Positions 1 through 5,870 of a stretch of 10,553 nt of DNA are shown piece by piece. Made by a program: the position numbers and the translations under genes. Location: NCBI GenBank assembly GCA_031389585.1, contig JANMSS010000020.1, positions 1 to 10,553 of the forward strand, written 5' to 3'. Within the stretch, counting starts at the first letter, position 1. Each line of letters begins with the position of its first letter. Source of the stretch: CADEEN01 sp031389585 (GTDB taxonomy: Bacteria; Pseudomonadota; Gammaproteobacteria; Burkholderiales; Burkholderiaceae_C). The notes beneath the pieces are model-generated. The model was given only the letters and a program-made list of their open reading frames with translations. It made no database searches and was not told the origin of the DNA.

Positions 1-977
1 AAGAGCGCAAAACCCGCACCCATGTTCAGCGTGCTGTAGGCCTCGTGGTCGTCGTGGCCGGCATGCTGCTGAATGAACTTCAGCACCGGCGGCACAGCGG
101 GTACGCTGTGGATGCGGTAGGCGAAGCGGGCCGGGTGGCGGAGCAGCTTGCGCCAGCCGTGGCCGGTGATGTTGGCGGCGTAGTGCGGCGTGATGCCGGC
201 TTGCCACAGCGCCTCGGTCACCGGTGAATAGAGCAGGGTCGGGGCGAGCAGGGCGTCGCCGAAACATGTGCCGCTGGCGTCGATCGGTGTCAGGTAGCCC
301 TGCGGCAGGCGCTCGCTGAGCTTGCGCGCCAGGCTCAGGCCATTGGCGTGGATGCCGCTCGAGGCCAGCAGCACGATGGCATCGCCGGCCGCGAGCTTGT
401 CGCCCACCGACAGGCGTTCCTTCGGATTGATCAGGCCGGTGCAACTCGCCGCGAGGTCGATGCGGCCGGCTTCGACGATGCCGGCCAGCGCCGGGGTCTC
501 GCCGCCGCCCCAGGCCACCTTGCACGCCGTGCAGGCCCGCTGCCAGCCGGCCACCAGCGCCTGCGCACGTGCCGCGTCGCCGAACCACTCGCTGCCGCCG
601 GCGGCCCAGTAGGCCTGCACCACGAGCGGCGTGGCGCCCACCGTGATCAGGTCATTCACGGCCATCGCGATGGTGTCCTGCGCAATGCTGTCGTAGTAAC
701 TCTTGCCGGTGAGGCGGGCCATCTCGTCGGCCACCAGGGCCTTGCTGCCCAGGCATTCGATGATGCTGGCGATGTAGAACGGCCCGACATCGACGACATA
801 GGCCGATTCGCCGCGCGAGGCCTTGACTTCGCTGAAACCGTGGCTGGCCAGGTGCACGGCGGTGGCGGCGGCGGCGCGTTGCGCGCTGACCTTCAGCGGG
901 TCGATCAGGTCGTAGTCGACGCCGGCTTGCGCGTAGCTTAGCGGCGCGCTGCCTTCGGGGGGTGTGGGGGTCGTCAT
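1..977 (-). CDS. AIR synthase-related (PurM-like) protein, 3' end cut by window edge
   Basis: The minus-strand frame opens with ATG at 977-975 and stays open for 325 codons to the window edge, so the C-terminus is missing. Landmarks of the PurM/AIR-synthase fold occur in order: LSYAQAGVDYD (residues 13-23), ECLGSK (74-79, at the place of PurM's DGVGTK), AMAVNDLITVGATPL (104-118), WGGGETPALAG (156-166), ASSGIHANGLSLARK (205-219), NITGHGW (269-275) and NMGAGFAL (318-325). True PurM is about 345 residues and converts formylglycinamidine ribonucleotide to AIR with ATP in purine synthesis. This protein is clearly divergent: the DGVGTK nucleotide motif is altered and the N-terminal third is weakly similar. 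It may therefore be a paralogue with another ATP-dependent role rather than the pathway enzyme. It is divergent from dnaX across 73 bp, and no good Shine-Dalgarno precedes the ATG. The fold assignment is fairly firm; the substrate is unknown. Confidence 0.78.
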   Translation of the reverse strand, partial: MTTPTPPEGSAPLSYAQAGVDYDLIDPLKVSAQRAAAATAVHLASHGFSEVKASRGESAYVVDVGPFYIASIIECLGSKALVADEMARLTGKSYYDSIAQDTIAMAVNDLITVGATPLVVQAYWAAGGSEWFGDAARAQALVAGWQRACTACKVAWGGGETPALAGIVEAGRIDLAASCTGLINPKERLSVGDKLAAGDAIVLLASSGIHANGLSLARKLSERLPQGYLTPIDASGTCFGDALLAPTLLYSPVTEALWQAGITPHYAANITGHGWRKLLRHPARFAYRIHSVPAVPPVLKFIQQHAGHDDHEAYSTLNMGAGFAL

Positions 978-985
978 GGGCAGCG

Positions 986-991
986 ATTATC
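986..991 (-). promoter_or_regulatory. Possible -10 element of the PurM-like gene
   Basis: On the minus strand GATAAT (5 of 6 matches to TATAAT) ends 8 nt before the ATG at 977. I see no convincing -35 at normal spacing. If used, transcription would begin almost at the start codon, giving a leaderless mRNA. This agrees with the lack of a Shine-Dalgarno, but it rests on pattern alone. Confidence 0.3.
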
Positions 992-1038
992 GATGCAGGT
1001 CCGCGCGGGCGCCTGCTCGGCCGTCGTCGAGCGCCCCG

Positions 1039-1044
1039 TAGAAT
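1039..1044 (+). promoter_or_regulatory. Possible -10 element of dnaX
   Basis: TAGAAT lies 6 nt before the dnaX ATG at 1051 in otherwise GC-rich sequence, so the expected +1 falls on or beside the A of the start codon. No clear -35 or Shine-Dalgarno is visible. It would drive the dnaX-ybaB-recR operon as a leaderless message. Pattern evidence only. Confidence 0.33.
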
Positions 1045-1050
1045 TCAGCC

Positions 1051-2802
1051 ATGAGTTATGTCGTGCTCGCGCGCAAATACCGGCCACGGTCGTTTTCCGA
1101 GATGGTGGGGCAGGATGCGGTGGTCCGCGCGCTGACGCATGCGCTCGAACAGCAGCGCCTGCACCACGCCTACCTGTTCACCGGCACGCGCGGGATCGGC
1201 AAGACGACGGTCTCGCGCATCCTGGCCAAGAGCCTGAACTGCACCGGTCCCGACGGCACGGGCGGCATCACCGCCACGCCCTGCGGCGTGTGCGGTGCCT
1301 GCACCGAGATCGATGCCGACCGCTACCTCGATTATGTGGAGCTCGATGCGGCCAGCAATCGCGGCATCGACGAGATCCGCGACCTGCTCGAGCGCGCTGC
1401 CTACAAGCCGGCCATCGGCCGCTTCAAGATCTTCATGATCGACGAGGCGCACCAGCTGACCAAGGATTCTTTCAACGCGTTGCTGAAGACGCTCGAAGAG
1501 CCACCTGAGTACTTGAAGTTCGTGCTGGCCACGACCGACCCGGAGAAGATGCTGCCCACGGTGCTGTCGCGTTGCCTGCAATTCAACCTGCGGCCGATGG
1601 CGCCCGAGGTGGTGCATGAACATCTTGAACGCGTGTTGACGGCCGAAGGCGTGACGCATGACGAATTGTCTTTGCGCCTGCTGTCGCGTGCCGCGCGCGG
1701 CTCGATGCGTGACGGTCTGTCCTTGGCCGACCAGGCCATCGCTTTTGGGGGCGGCACGCTGAGCGGCGGCGCGGTGCGGGCCATGCTCGGCAGCGTCGAC
1801 CGCAGCCAGGCCAATGGCTTCGTGCGCGCGCTGGCCGCGCGCGACGGTCGCGCGGTGCTGGCCGGCGTCGATGCACTGCGCGAGCATGGCCTGTCGGCGG
1901 CGGGCACGCTCGAAGAGATGAGCATGTTGCTGCAGCAGATGGCGATCGAGCAGGCCGTGCCCGGTGCCTTGCCCGACACCGACCCCGACAGCGAAGAGTC
2001 GCGTGCGCTGGCGGCGCTGCTGCCGCCCGACGAGACGCAGTTGCTCTACAGCCTGGTACTGCATGGGCGGCAGGAACTCAACCTGGCGCCCGATGCCTAC
2101 CTGGCGCTAACGATGGTGCTCTTGCGGCTGTTGGCCTTTGCGCCCGAGGGCACGCCACCGGCGCGACCGGCCGGGCCGGCACCGACGGCAAGCCGTTCGA
2201 CGGCGACCACCGCAACTGTGGGGGCGGCAGCGCCCGCGCCACCGCCGCAGCCCGCGGCCAAGGCCTTGGTTGATGAACCACCAGCCTGGCTGGATGAAGC
2301 CCCCGACGAGTTCGAGCCGCAGGTCGTGCGCGAGGCTGCGCCGGCGCCGAGCGCGGCAGCATCGCGTGCAACGGCGGCCGAGGCTTTTTCGCCGGTGCTG
2401 AGCGCCCTGGGGGAGCGCTGGGCGGTCATCGTCGCAATGCTCGAACAGCGCCAGCTGGTCAGCGCCCTGGCACGCGAACTGGCGCTGCAGGCCGAGCTGA
2501 TCGAACAACAGGACGGCGCCGCGCCGTTGTGGCGGCTGCGGGTCGAGCGCGAGTCGCTGCGCACGAGTGCGCTGCGCGACAAGCTGCAGGTGGCGCTGGC
2601 CGAGGCGCTGGGCATCAGCACGCTGCGGCTCGAGGTCGAAGCCGGCGTCGCGCAGGACACGCCGGCCAAGCGTGTGGCGGCCGAGAAGCAGCGTCGCCAG
2701 CAAGAAGCCGAGCAGATCATTCACGACGACCCGCTGGTGCAGGAGATGCTCGCGCAGTTCAAGACCGCGCGGATCGTGCCCGGCTCGATCAAACCCCATT
2801 AG
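1051..2802 (+). CDS. dnaX: DNA polymerase III subunit tau/gamma (clamp-loader ATPase)
   Basis: This 583-residue protein is the clamp-loader motor that opens and loads the sliding clamp; tau also ties the polymerase core and helicase together at the fork. The AAA+ order is complete: Walker A GTRGIGKTT (45-53), four zinc-binding cysteines C64, C78, C81 and C84, Walker B FMIDEAH (128-134), sensor 1 region ATTDPEK (160-166), the SRC arginine finger (R174) and sensor 2 in GSMRDGLSLADQ (R220). A Pro/Ala-rich linker (about 365-440) leads to the tau-specific C-terminal domain, which ends in a conserved-looking IVPGSIKPH. Length is slightly under E. coli tau (643). ATG 1051 is chosen because MSYVVLARKYRP is the usual family N-terminus. 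ybaB follows after 12 bp. I see no A-rich slippery heptamer at the linker, so a frameshift-made gamma form is not evident. Confidence 0.98.
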   Translation: MSYVVLARKYRPRSFSEMVGQDAVVRALTHALEQQRLHHAYLFTGTRGIGKTTVSRILAKSLNCTGPDGTGGITATPCGVCGACTEIDADRYLDYVELDAASNRGIDEIRDLLERAAYKPAIGRFKIFMIDEAHQLTKDSFNALLKTLEEPPEYLKFVLATTDPEKMLPTVLSRCLQFNLRPMAPEVVHEHLERVLTAEGVTHDELSLRLLSRAARGSMRDGLSLADQAIAFGGGTLSGGAVRAMLGSVDRSQANGFVRALAARDGRAVLAGVDALREHGLSAAGTLEEMSMLLQQMAIEQAVPGALPDTDPDSEESRALAALLPPDETQLLYSLVLHGRQELNLAPDAYLALTMVLLRLLAFAPEGTPPARPAGPAPTASRSTATTATVGAAAPAPPPQPAAKALVDEPPAWLDEAPDEFEPQVVREAAPAPSAAASRATAAEAFSPVLSALGERWAVIVAMLEQRQLVSALARELALQAELIEQQDGAAPLWRLRVERESLRTSALRDKLQVALAEALGISTLRLEVEAGVAQDTPAKRVAAEKQRRQQEAEQIIHDDPLVQEMLAQFKTARIVPGSIKPH

Positions 2803-2814
2803 GAGACTCACCCG

Positions 2815-3141
2815 ATGATGAAGAACCAACTCGCCGGCTTGATGAAACAGGCCCAGGCCATGCAGGACAACATGAAGCGCGCGCAGGACGAGCTGGCGCT
2901 GATGGAGGTCGAGGGCCAGAGCGGTGCCGGGCTGGTGAAGGTCACGATGACCTGCAAGCACGACGTCAAGCGCATCGCCATCGACCCGAGCCTGCTGACT
3001 GAGGACAAGGACATGCTCGAAGACCTGGTGGCCGCGGCCTTCAACGACGGTCTGCGCCGGGCCGAGGCAGTGAGTTCCGAGAAGATGGGCAAGCTGACTG
3101 CGGGCATGCCGATGCCGCCGGGCATGAAGTTTCCGTTCTGA
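2815..3141 (+). CDS. ybaB: YbaB/EbfC family nucleoid-associated protein
   Basis: A 108-residue protein of the YbaB/EbfC family, small dimeric DNA-binding proteins that coat the nucleoid and are usually encoded between dnaX and recR. The N-terminus (residues 3-30, LAGLMKQAQAMQDNMKRAQDEL) is a long amphipathic helix, followed by a short beta core (VEGQSGAGLVKVTMTCKHDVKRIAIDPSLL) and a C-terminal helix (EDLVAAAFNDGLRRAE); the tail is Met/Pro-rich (MPMPPGMKFPF). A good Shine-Dalgarno, AGGAG at 2801-2805, overlaps the dnaX stop and sits 9 nt before the ATG. Two ATGs are in tandem (2815 and 2818), and either could be used. Length and context match the family. The stop codon shares bases with a further ATG (TGATG at 3139-3143). 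Confidence 0.96.
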   Translation: MMKNQLAGLMKQAQAMQDNMKRAQDELALMEVEGQSGAGLVKVTMTCKHDVKRIAIDPSLLTEDKDMLEDLVAAAFNDGLRRAEAVSSEKMGKLTAGMPMPPGMKFPF

Positions 3142-3170
3142 TGGCCCACCCCCGTTGCGGCTGCGCCGCT

Positions 3171-3256
3171 CCCCCTCGAGGGGGCCGAGGCCCGCGGCTC
3201 CAAGCCGACCTGCGTCGGCTTGGACGGGCCGAGGAATGGCCGCGTCTCGTGGCCAT
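3171..3256. repeat. GC-rich structured intergenic element (palindrome plus hairpins)
   Basis: The 193 bp between ybaB and recR contain dense inverted symmetry. CCCCCTCGAGGGGG at 3171-3184 is a perfect 14-bp palindrome. A perfect 11-bp stem (TCCAAGCCGAC at 3199-3209 with its complement at 3214-3224) closes a CTGC loop, and an outer 6-bp stem GGCCCG/CGGGCC (3189-3194 and 3225-3230) flanks it with a CGGC bulge on the left. GGGCCGAGG occurs twice (3182-3190 and 3226-3234), bracketing the hairpin. A further 6-bp stem ATGGCC/GGCCAT (3236-3241 and 3251-3256) follows. From general familiarity this resembles dispersed REP-like repeats of Burkholderiales intergenic regions, but only one copy lies in this window, so dispersal cannot be shown here. 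There is no T-tract, so it is not a simple intrinsic terminator. Confidence 0.6.
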
Positions 3257-3334
3257 GCGGCCTGCAAGGCACCGCCAGCGGCTGGGCAAAGCCCGATCCG
3301 CGGCGTTTGCTTGGAAATCCGCGGTCATGCCAAC

Positions 3335-3928
3335 GTGAGTGCTGCTGAGCCTTCGCTCAACGCGCTGATCGATGCCTTGCGCCGGCTGCCCGGCGTGGGC
3401 GTCAAGTCGGCGCAGCGCATGGCCTTTCACCTGCTGCAGCATGACCGCGAGGGCGCGTTGAAACTGGCCGTGGCGCTGACTGGCGCGATGGCCCAGGTGC
3501 ACCATTGCCAGCGCTGCCACACCTTTAGCGAGGCGGCACTGTGCGCGGTCTGCAGCGACGCCGCGCGCGACGCCAGCAAGTTGTGCGTGGTCGAGACACC
3601 GGCCGACCAGGCGGCTCTGGAGCGCACCGGCAGCTACCGCGGCCTGTACTTTGTGCTGATGGGGCGCTTGTCGCCGCTGGATGGCGTGGGCGTGCGCGAT
3701 ATCGGCGTGGCCGAACTGCTCGAGCGCGCCGCAGATCCGGCGGTGCAGGAGGTGATCCTGGCGCTCGGATTCTCGGCCGAGGGCGAAGCCACTGCGCATG
3801 CGCTGGGCCAGGCGCTGCGTGCGCGGGGCGGGCATGTCACGCGGCTGGCGCGCGGGGTGCCGGTGGGCAGCGAGCTGGAGTATGTCGATCTGTCGACCAT
3901 CGCCCATGCGATGAGCGATCGGCGCTGA
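3335..3928 (+). CDS. recR: Recombination mediator protein RecR
   Basis: RecR works with RecO (and RecF) to load RecA on SSB-coated single-stranded DNA during gap repair. From GTG 3335 the protein is 197 residues, the normal length. It shows the helix-hairpin-helix LPGVGVKSAQRMAFHLL (18-34), a zinc finger C58-x2-C61...C70-x2-C73, and a Toprim domain from about 82 (KLCVVETPAD) through the conserved HALGQALRARGGHVTRLARG region (155-174) to GSELEYVD. The frame is open upstream to 3155, but that part encodes the hairpin-rich repeat and is not RecR-like, so GTG 3335 is preferred. The ATG at 3327 is in another frame and stops at once. No clear Shine-Dalgarno precedes the GTG, and the gap from ybaB is unusually long and structured. 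It ends 6 bp from the convergent mltD stop. Confidence 0.95.
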   Translation: MSAAEPSLNALIDALRRLPGVGVKSAQRMAFHLLQHDREGALKLAVALTGAMAQVHHCQRCHTFSEAALCAVCSDAARDASKLCVVETPADQAALERTGSYRGLYFVLMGRLSPLDGVGVRDIGVAELLERAADPAVQEVILALGFSAEGEATAHALGQALRARGGHVTRLARGVPVGSELEYVDLSTIAHAMSDRR

Positions 3929-3940
3929 GGCGACTCAGCG
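3923..3940. terminator. Hairpin holding the stop codons of recR and mltD
   Basis: CGCTGAG (3923-3929), loop GCGA (3930-3933) and CTCAGCG (3934-3940) form a perfect 7-bp stem. The recR stop TGA (3926-3928) lies in the left arm and the mltD stop (3935-3937, read on the minus strand) in the right arm. On plus-strand RNA the loop is a GNRA tetraloop. Neither side has a U-tract, so a bidirectional intrinsic terminator is possible but unproven; it could equally protect the 3' ends of both messages. Confidence 0.45.
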
Positions 3941-5584
3941 GCGTACTGGTGCGCGGGTTGTGGCAGTCGCCTTGATCGGCGTGGCGCTTAGTGTCCTGGC
4001 CGGCTTGGTGCCTGCCACGTTCTTGGGGGCCGACTTGGCGGTCGTCGCCCGTGGCGGCAATGCCTTGGCGGCTCGAGACGCCACGAACACCACCACCGAG
4101 CTGCCGGCGGCAAAGCGCGCCGAAGTTGCGACGTGGTTCCACTGCGCGACCTGTTCGGCGCTGACCCGGTAGCGCTTGGCTACCGCCGCAACGCTGTCAC
4201 CCTGCTTGCCGGCGCGCAGCACGATCCGCCGCGTCGAGGGCCCGTCGTGCGCCAGCGCCATCGTGGCGTTGTCGGCCACCTTTTCCGACACATCGGTATG
4301 GCGCTGTGCGCTGCGCGGCACCAGCAACGTCGAGCCGGCCTTGATCAACATCTGCGGCGGGATGCCGTTGACCGAGCGCAGGTCGGCGTCAGTCATGCCC
4401 ACCTGCTGTGCGGCGTCGGCGGTCTTCATCGTCTTGGGCGCCACCCACGCGGTCCAGGTGGCGAGCGGCCCGCGGTGGGCTTCGATGCCCTTCGCGAAGG
4501 CGTTGGCGTTGTCATAGGGCAGCAGCAACTGCGGCGTGCCGGCGGCCAGGATCACCGGCTTGTTCATCTGCGGGTTGAGCGCCCTGAATTCCTCCAGCGG
4601 CAAATCCGCCAGCCGCACTGCCATCTCGACATCGATGTCGCGCACGATCGCCACGCTGAGGAAATAGGGGTGGTTCTGCAGCTGCGGCAGGCTCAGAGAG
4701 AACACGCCCGGGTTGGCCACGATGTTCTTCATCGCCTGCAGCTTGGGTACATAGTCGCGCGTCTCGGCCGGCATCTTCAGGCTGGCGTAATTGGTCGGCT
4801 TGCCGGCCTTCTGGTTGCGTTTGATGGCACGCTGCACACTGCCTTCGCCCCAGTTGTAGGCGGCCAGGGCCAGGTGCCAGTCGCCGAACATGCCGTGCAG
4901 TTTGGTCAGGTAGTCAAGCGCGGCGCGCGTCGAGGCCAGCACATCGCGGCGGTCGTCGCGAAAGACGTTCTGCTTGAGCTCGAAATGGCGGCCGGTGGCA
5001 GGCATGAACTGCCACATGCCCGAAGCACGGGCGCTCGACATTGCCTCGGGATTGAAGGCACTTTCAATGAACGGCAGCAGGGCCAGTTCGGTCGGCAGGT
5101 TGCGTTTTTGCACCTCTTCGACGATGTGGAACAGGTAGCGTCCACCGCGCTCGGCCATGCGCTGCACATAGTCGGGTTTGCCGGCGTAGTAGCGCTCGCG
5201 CCGGCGCACGAAATCGTCGTCCAGATCGGCGATGCCAAAGCCATTGCGCACCCGCTGCCAGAGGTCGATGCGCGCCGTGCGGTCGTCCAGGTCGATCGGT
5301 ACCTCGGGGCGCAGCGGATCGACCGGCACTTCGACGGCACTCTCCTTCGCCTCGCTCCCTGCGCTGGCGGCGACCGCCGAGGCTGCCCCGACGGCGGCCG
5401 ACACCGAGGCAGCCGCAGAGGCGGGCGCTGCGACCAGGGCGGCCACGACCGCGATTTCAACCGGCAATGCCCGCGGCGCGCCGGCGCTGATGCCGCCGGG
5501 AACGCCGGTCGCGCAGGCCGACAGCAGCGACAGGGCCAGCACGCCTGTCGCGTAACGAAGGGCGATGATCGGATTCGACCTCAT
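3935..5584 (-). CDS. mltD: Membrane-bound lytic murein transglycosylase D
   Basis: This 549-residue lipoprotein cleaves the MurNAc-GlcNAc bond of peptidoglycan, forming 1,6-anhydro ends, at the periplasmic face of the outer membrane. The signal peptide ends in lipobox LSAC with acylated C24, followed by an Ala-rich linker (to about 80). The SLT domain (about 147-265) has catalytic E174 in PFIESAFNP, then SARASGMWQFMPATG (184-198) and ALAAYNWGEGSV (239-250), as in family 1D. Two LysM-like modules follow (about 377-423 and 452-501), then a basic Ala/Thr/Lys tail. ATG 5584 gives a proper lipoprotein leader; a TTG at 5617 would add 11 residues ahead of it. The ATG overlaps the stop of the upstream gloB remnant (ATGA), which suggests translational coupling and a shared transcript. 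It is convergent with recR. Its neighbours match the E. coli order mltD-gloB-yafS-rnhA. Confidence 0.95.
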   Translation of the reverse strand: MRSNPIIALRYATGVLALSLLSACATGVPGGISAGAPRALPVEIAVVAALVAAPASAAASVSAAVGAASAVAASAGSEAKESAVEVPVDPLRPEVPIDLDDRTARIDLWQRVRNGFGIADLDDDFVRRRERYYAGKPDYVQRMAERGGRYLFHIVEEVQKRNLPTELALLPFIESAFNPEAMSSARASGMWQFMPATGRHFELKQNVFRDDRRDVLASTRAALDYLTKLHGMFGDWHLALAAYNWGEGSVQRAIKRNQKAGKPTNYASLKMPAETRDYVPKLQAMKNIVANPGVFSLSLPQLQNHPYFLSVAIVRDIDVEMAVRLADLPLEEFRALNPQMNKPVILAAGTPQLLLPYDNANAFAKGIEAHRGPLATWTAWVAPKTMKTADAAQQVGMTDADLRSVNGIPPQMLIKAGSTLLVPRSAQRHTDVSEKVADNATMALAHDGPSTRRIVLRAGKQGDSVAAVAKRYRVSAEQVAQWNHVATSARFAAGSSVVVFVASRAAKALPPRATTAKSAPKNVAGTKPARTLSATPIKATATTRAPVRR

Positions 5585-5799
5585 CGGTCTGGCGATTGCA
5601 TTCGCACAGTGCGGCAATCGACAGCGAGACCATCGGTCGCGCGGCTCGTCACTAGAATGCCGGCCAATTGCAAAGCCTTCGCGGCGGACGCGGTGTTCTC
5701 GCGCGCCGCATCACGCGAGCCGACGCGCAGCGCCACGGCGCCGGCATGCAGCATCCGGGTGGTGTTGTCGGTAAAGGCGGGCAGGGTGTTCAGTTTCAT
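5581..5799 (-). pseudogene. gloB: Remnant of glyoxalase II (hydroxyacylglutathione hydrolase), N-terminal part only
   Basis: The 72-codon frame begins MKLNTLPAFTDN...MLHAG (1-20) and continues through SRDAA (28-32) to LQLAGILVT (43-51). This follows the N-terminus of GloB (family pattern: M-x-L-x-x-[LI]-PAF-x-DNYIW-M/V-L, V-DPGDA, then [AI]-I-[LF]-VTHHHADH) without gaps. The enzyme hydrolyses S-lactoylglutathione in methylglyoxal detoxification and is about 250-260 residues; only about 28% of that length remains. Active residues are gone: DNYIW reads DNTTR, DPGDA reads GSRDA, and the metal motif THHHADH reads TSRATDG (51-57), keeping only the Asp. Position also fits, because E. coli has mltD-gloB-yafS-rnhA. 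Third-position GC is 36/41 in codons 1-41 but 18/31 in codons 42-72, so the tail looks less like coding sequence. The TGA overlaps the mltD ATG. It could instead be a short expressed leader peptide; catalysis is very unlikely. Confidence 0.72.
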
Positions 5800-5814
5800 C
5801 GGCAAGTCGCCGCG

Positions 5815-5841
5815 ATTATAGGAACCGGGCCTCGTACGCAA
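5815..5841 (-). promoter_or_regulatory. Promoter for the gloB remnant and mltD
   Basis: On the minus strand a perfect TATAAT (5820-5815) lies 15 nt before the ATG at 5799. TTGCGT (5841-5836), matching the first three bases of the -35 consensus, stands upstream at a short 15-bp spacing. The predicted start site near 5808 would leave a leader of only about 9 nt. Because the remnant runs into mltD by an ATGA overlap, this is the most plausible mltD promoter in view. The -10 is strong; the -35 is weak. Confidence 0.5.
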
Positions 5842-5870
5842 GGCCGAGCCCCAGCGCTTGGCACGCATTG

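Noticed and set aside
1045..2064. 339-codon minus-strand open frame opposite dnaX
   Set aside because: Antisense shadow of a certain AAA+ gene; no family features.
2385..2389. TTTTT as a dnaX slippery site
   Set aside because: It does not form an X XXY YYZ heptamer, and the -1 frame continues without a nearby stop, so no gamma-sized product would result.
3155..3334. N-terminal extension of recR to 3155
   Set aside because: The added 60 residues translate the hairpin repeat and are Arg/Pro-rich; GTG 3335 gives the normal 197-residue RecR.
5585..5617. TTG start for mltD at 5617
   Set aside because: It would put 11 residues before a complete lipoprotein signal peptide that starts at ATG 5584.
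5653..5658. TAGAAT on the plus strand as a promoter for the methyltransferase
   Set aside because: It lies inside the gloB remnant, over 200 nt before ATG 5871, with no -35; nearer sequence is as likely.
4133..5821. 562-codon plus-strand open frame opposite mltD
   Set aside because: Composition is His/Arg/Gly-rich with no motif; it is the antisense shadow of mltD and of the gloB remnant.
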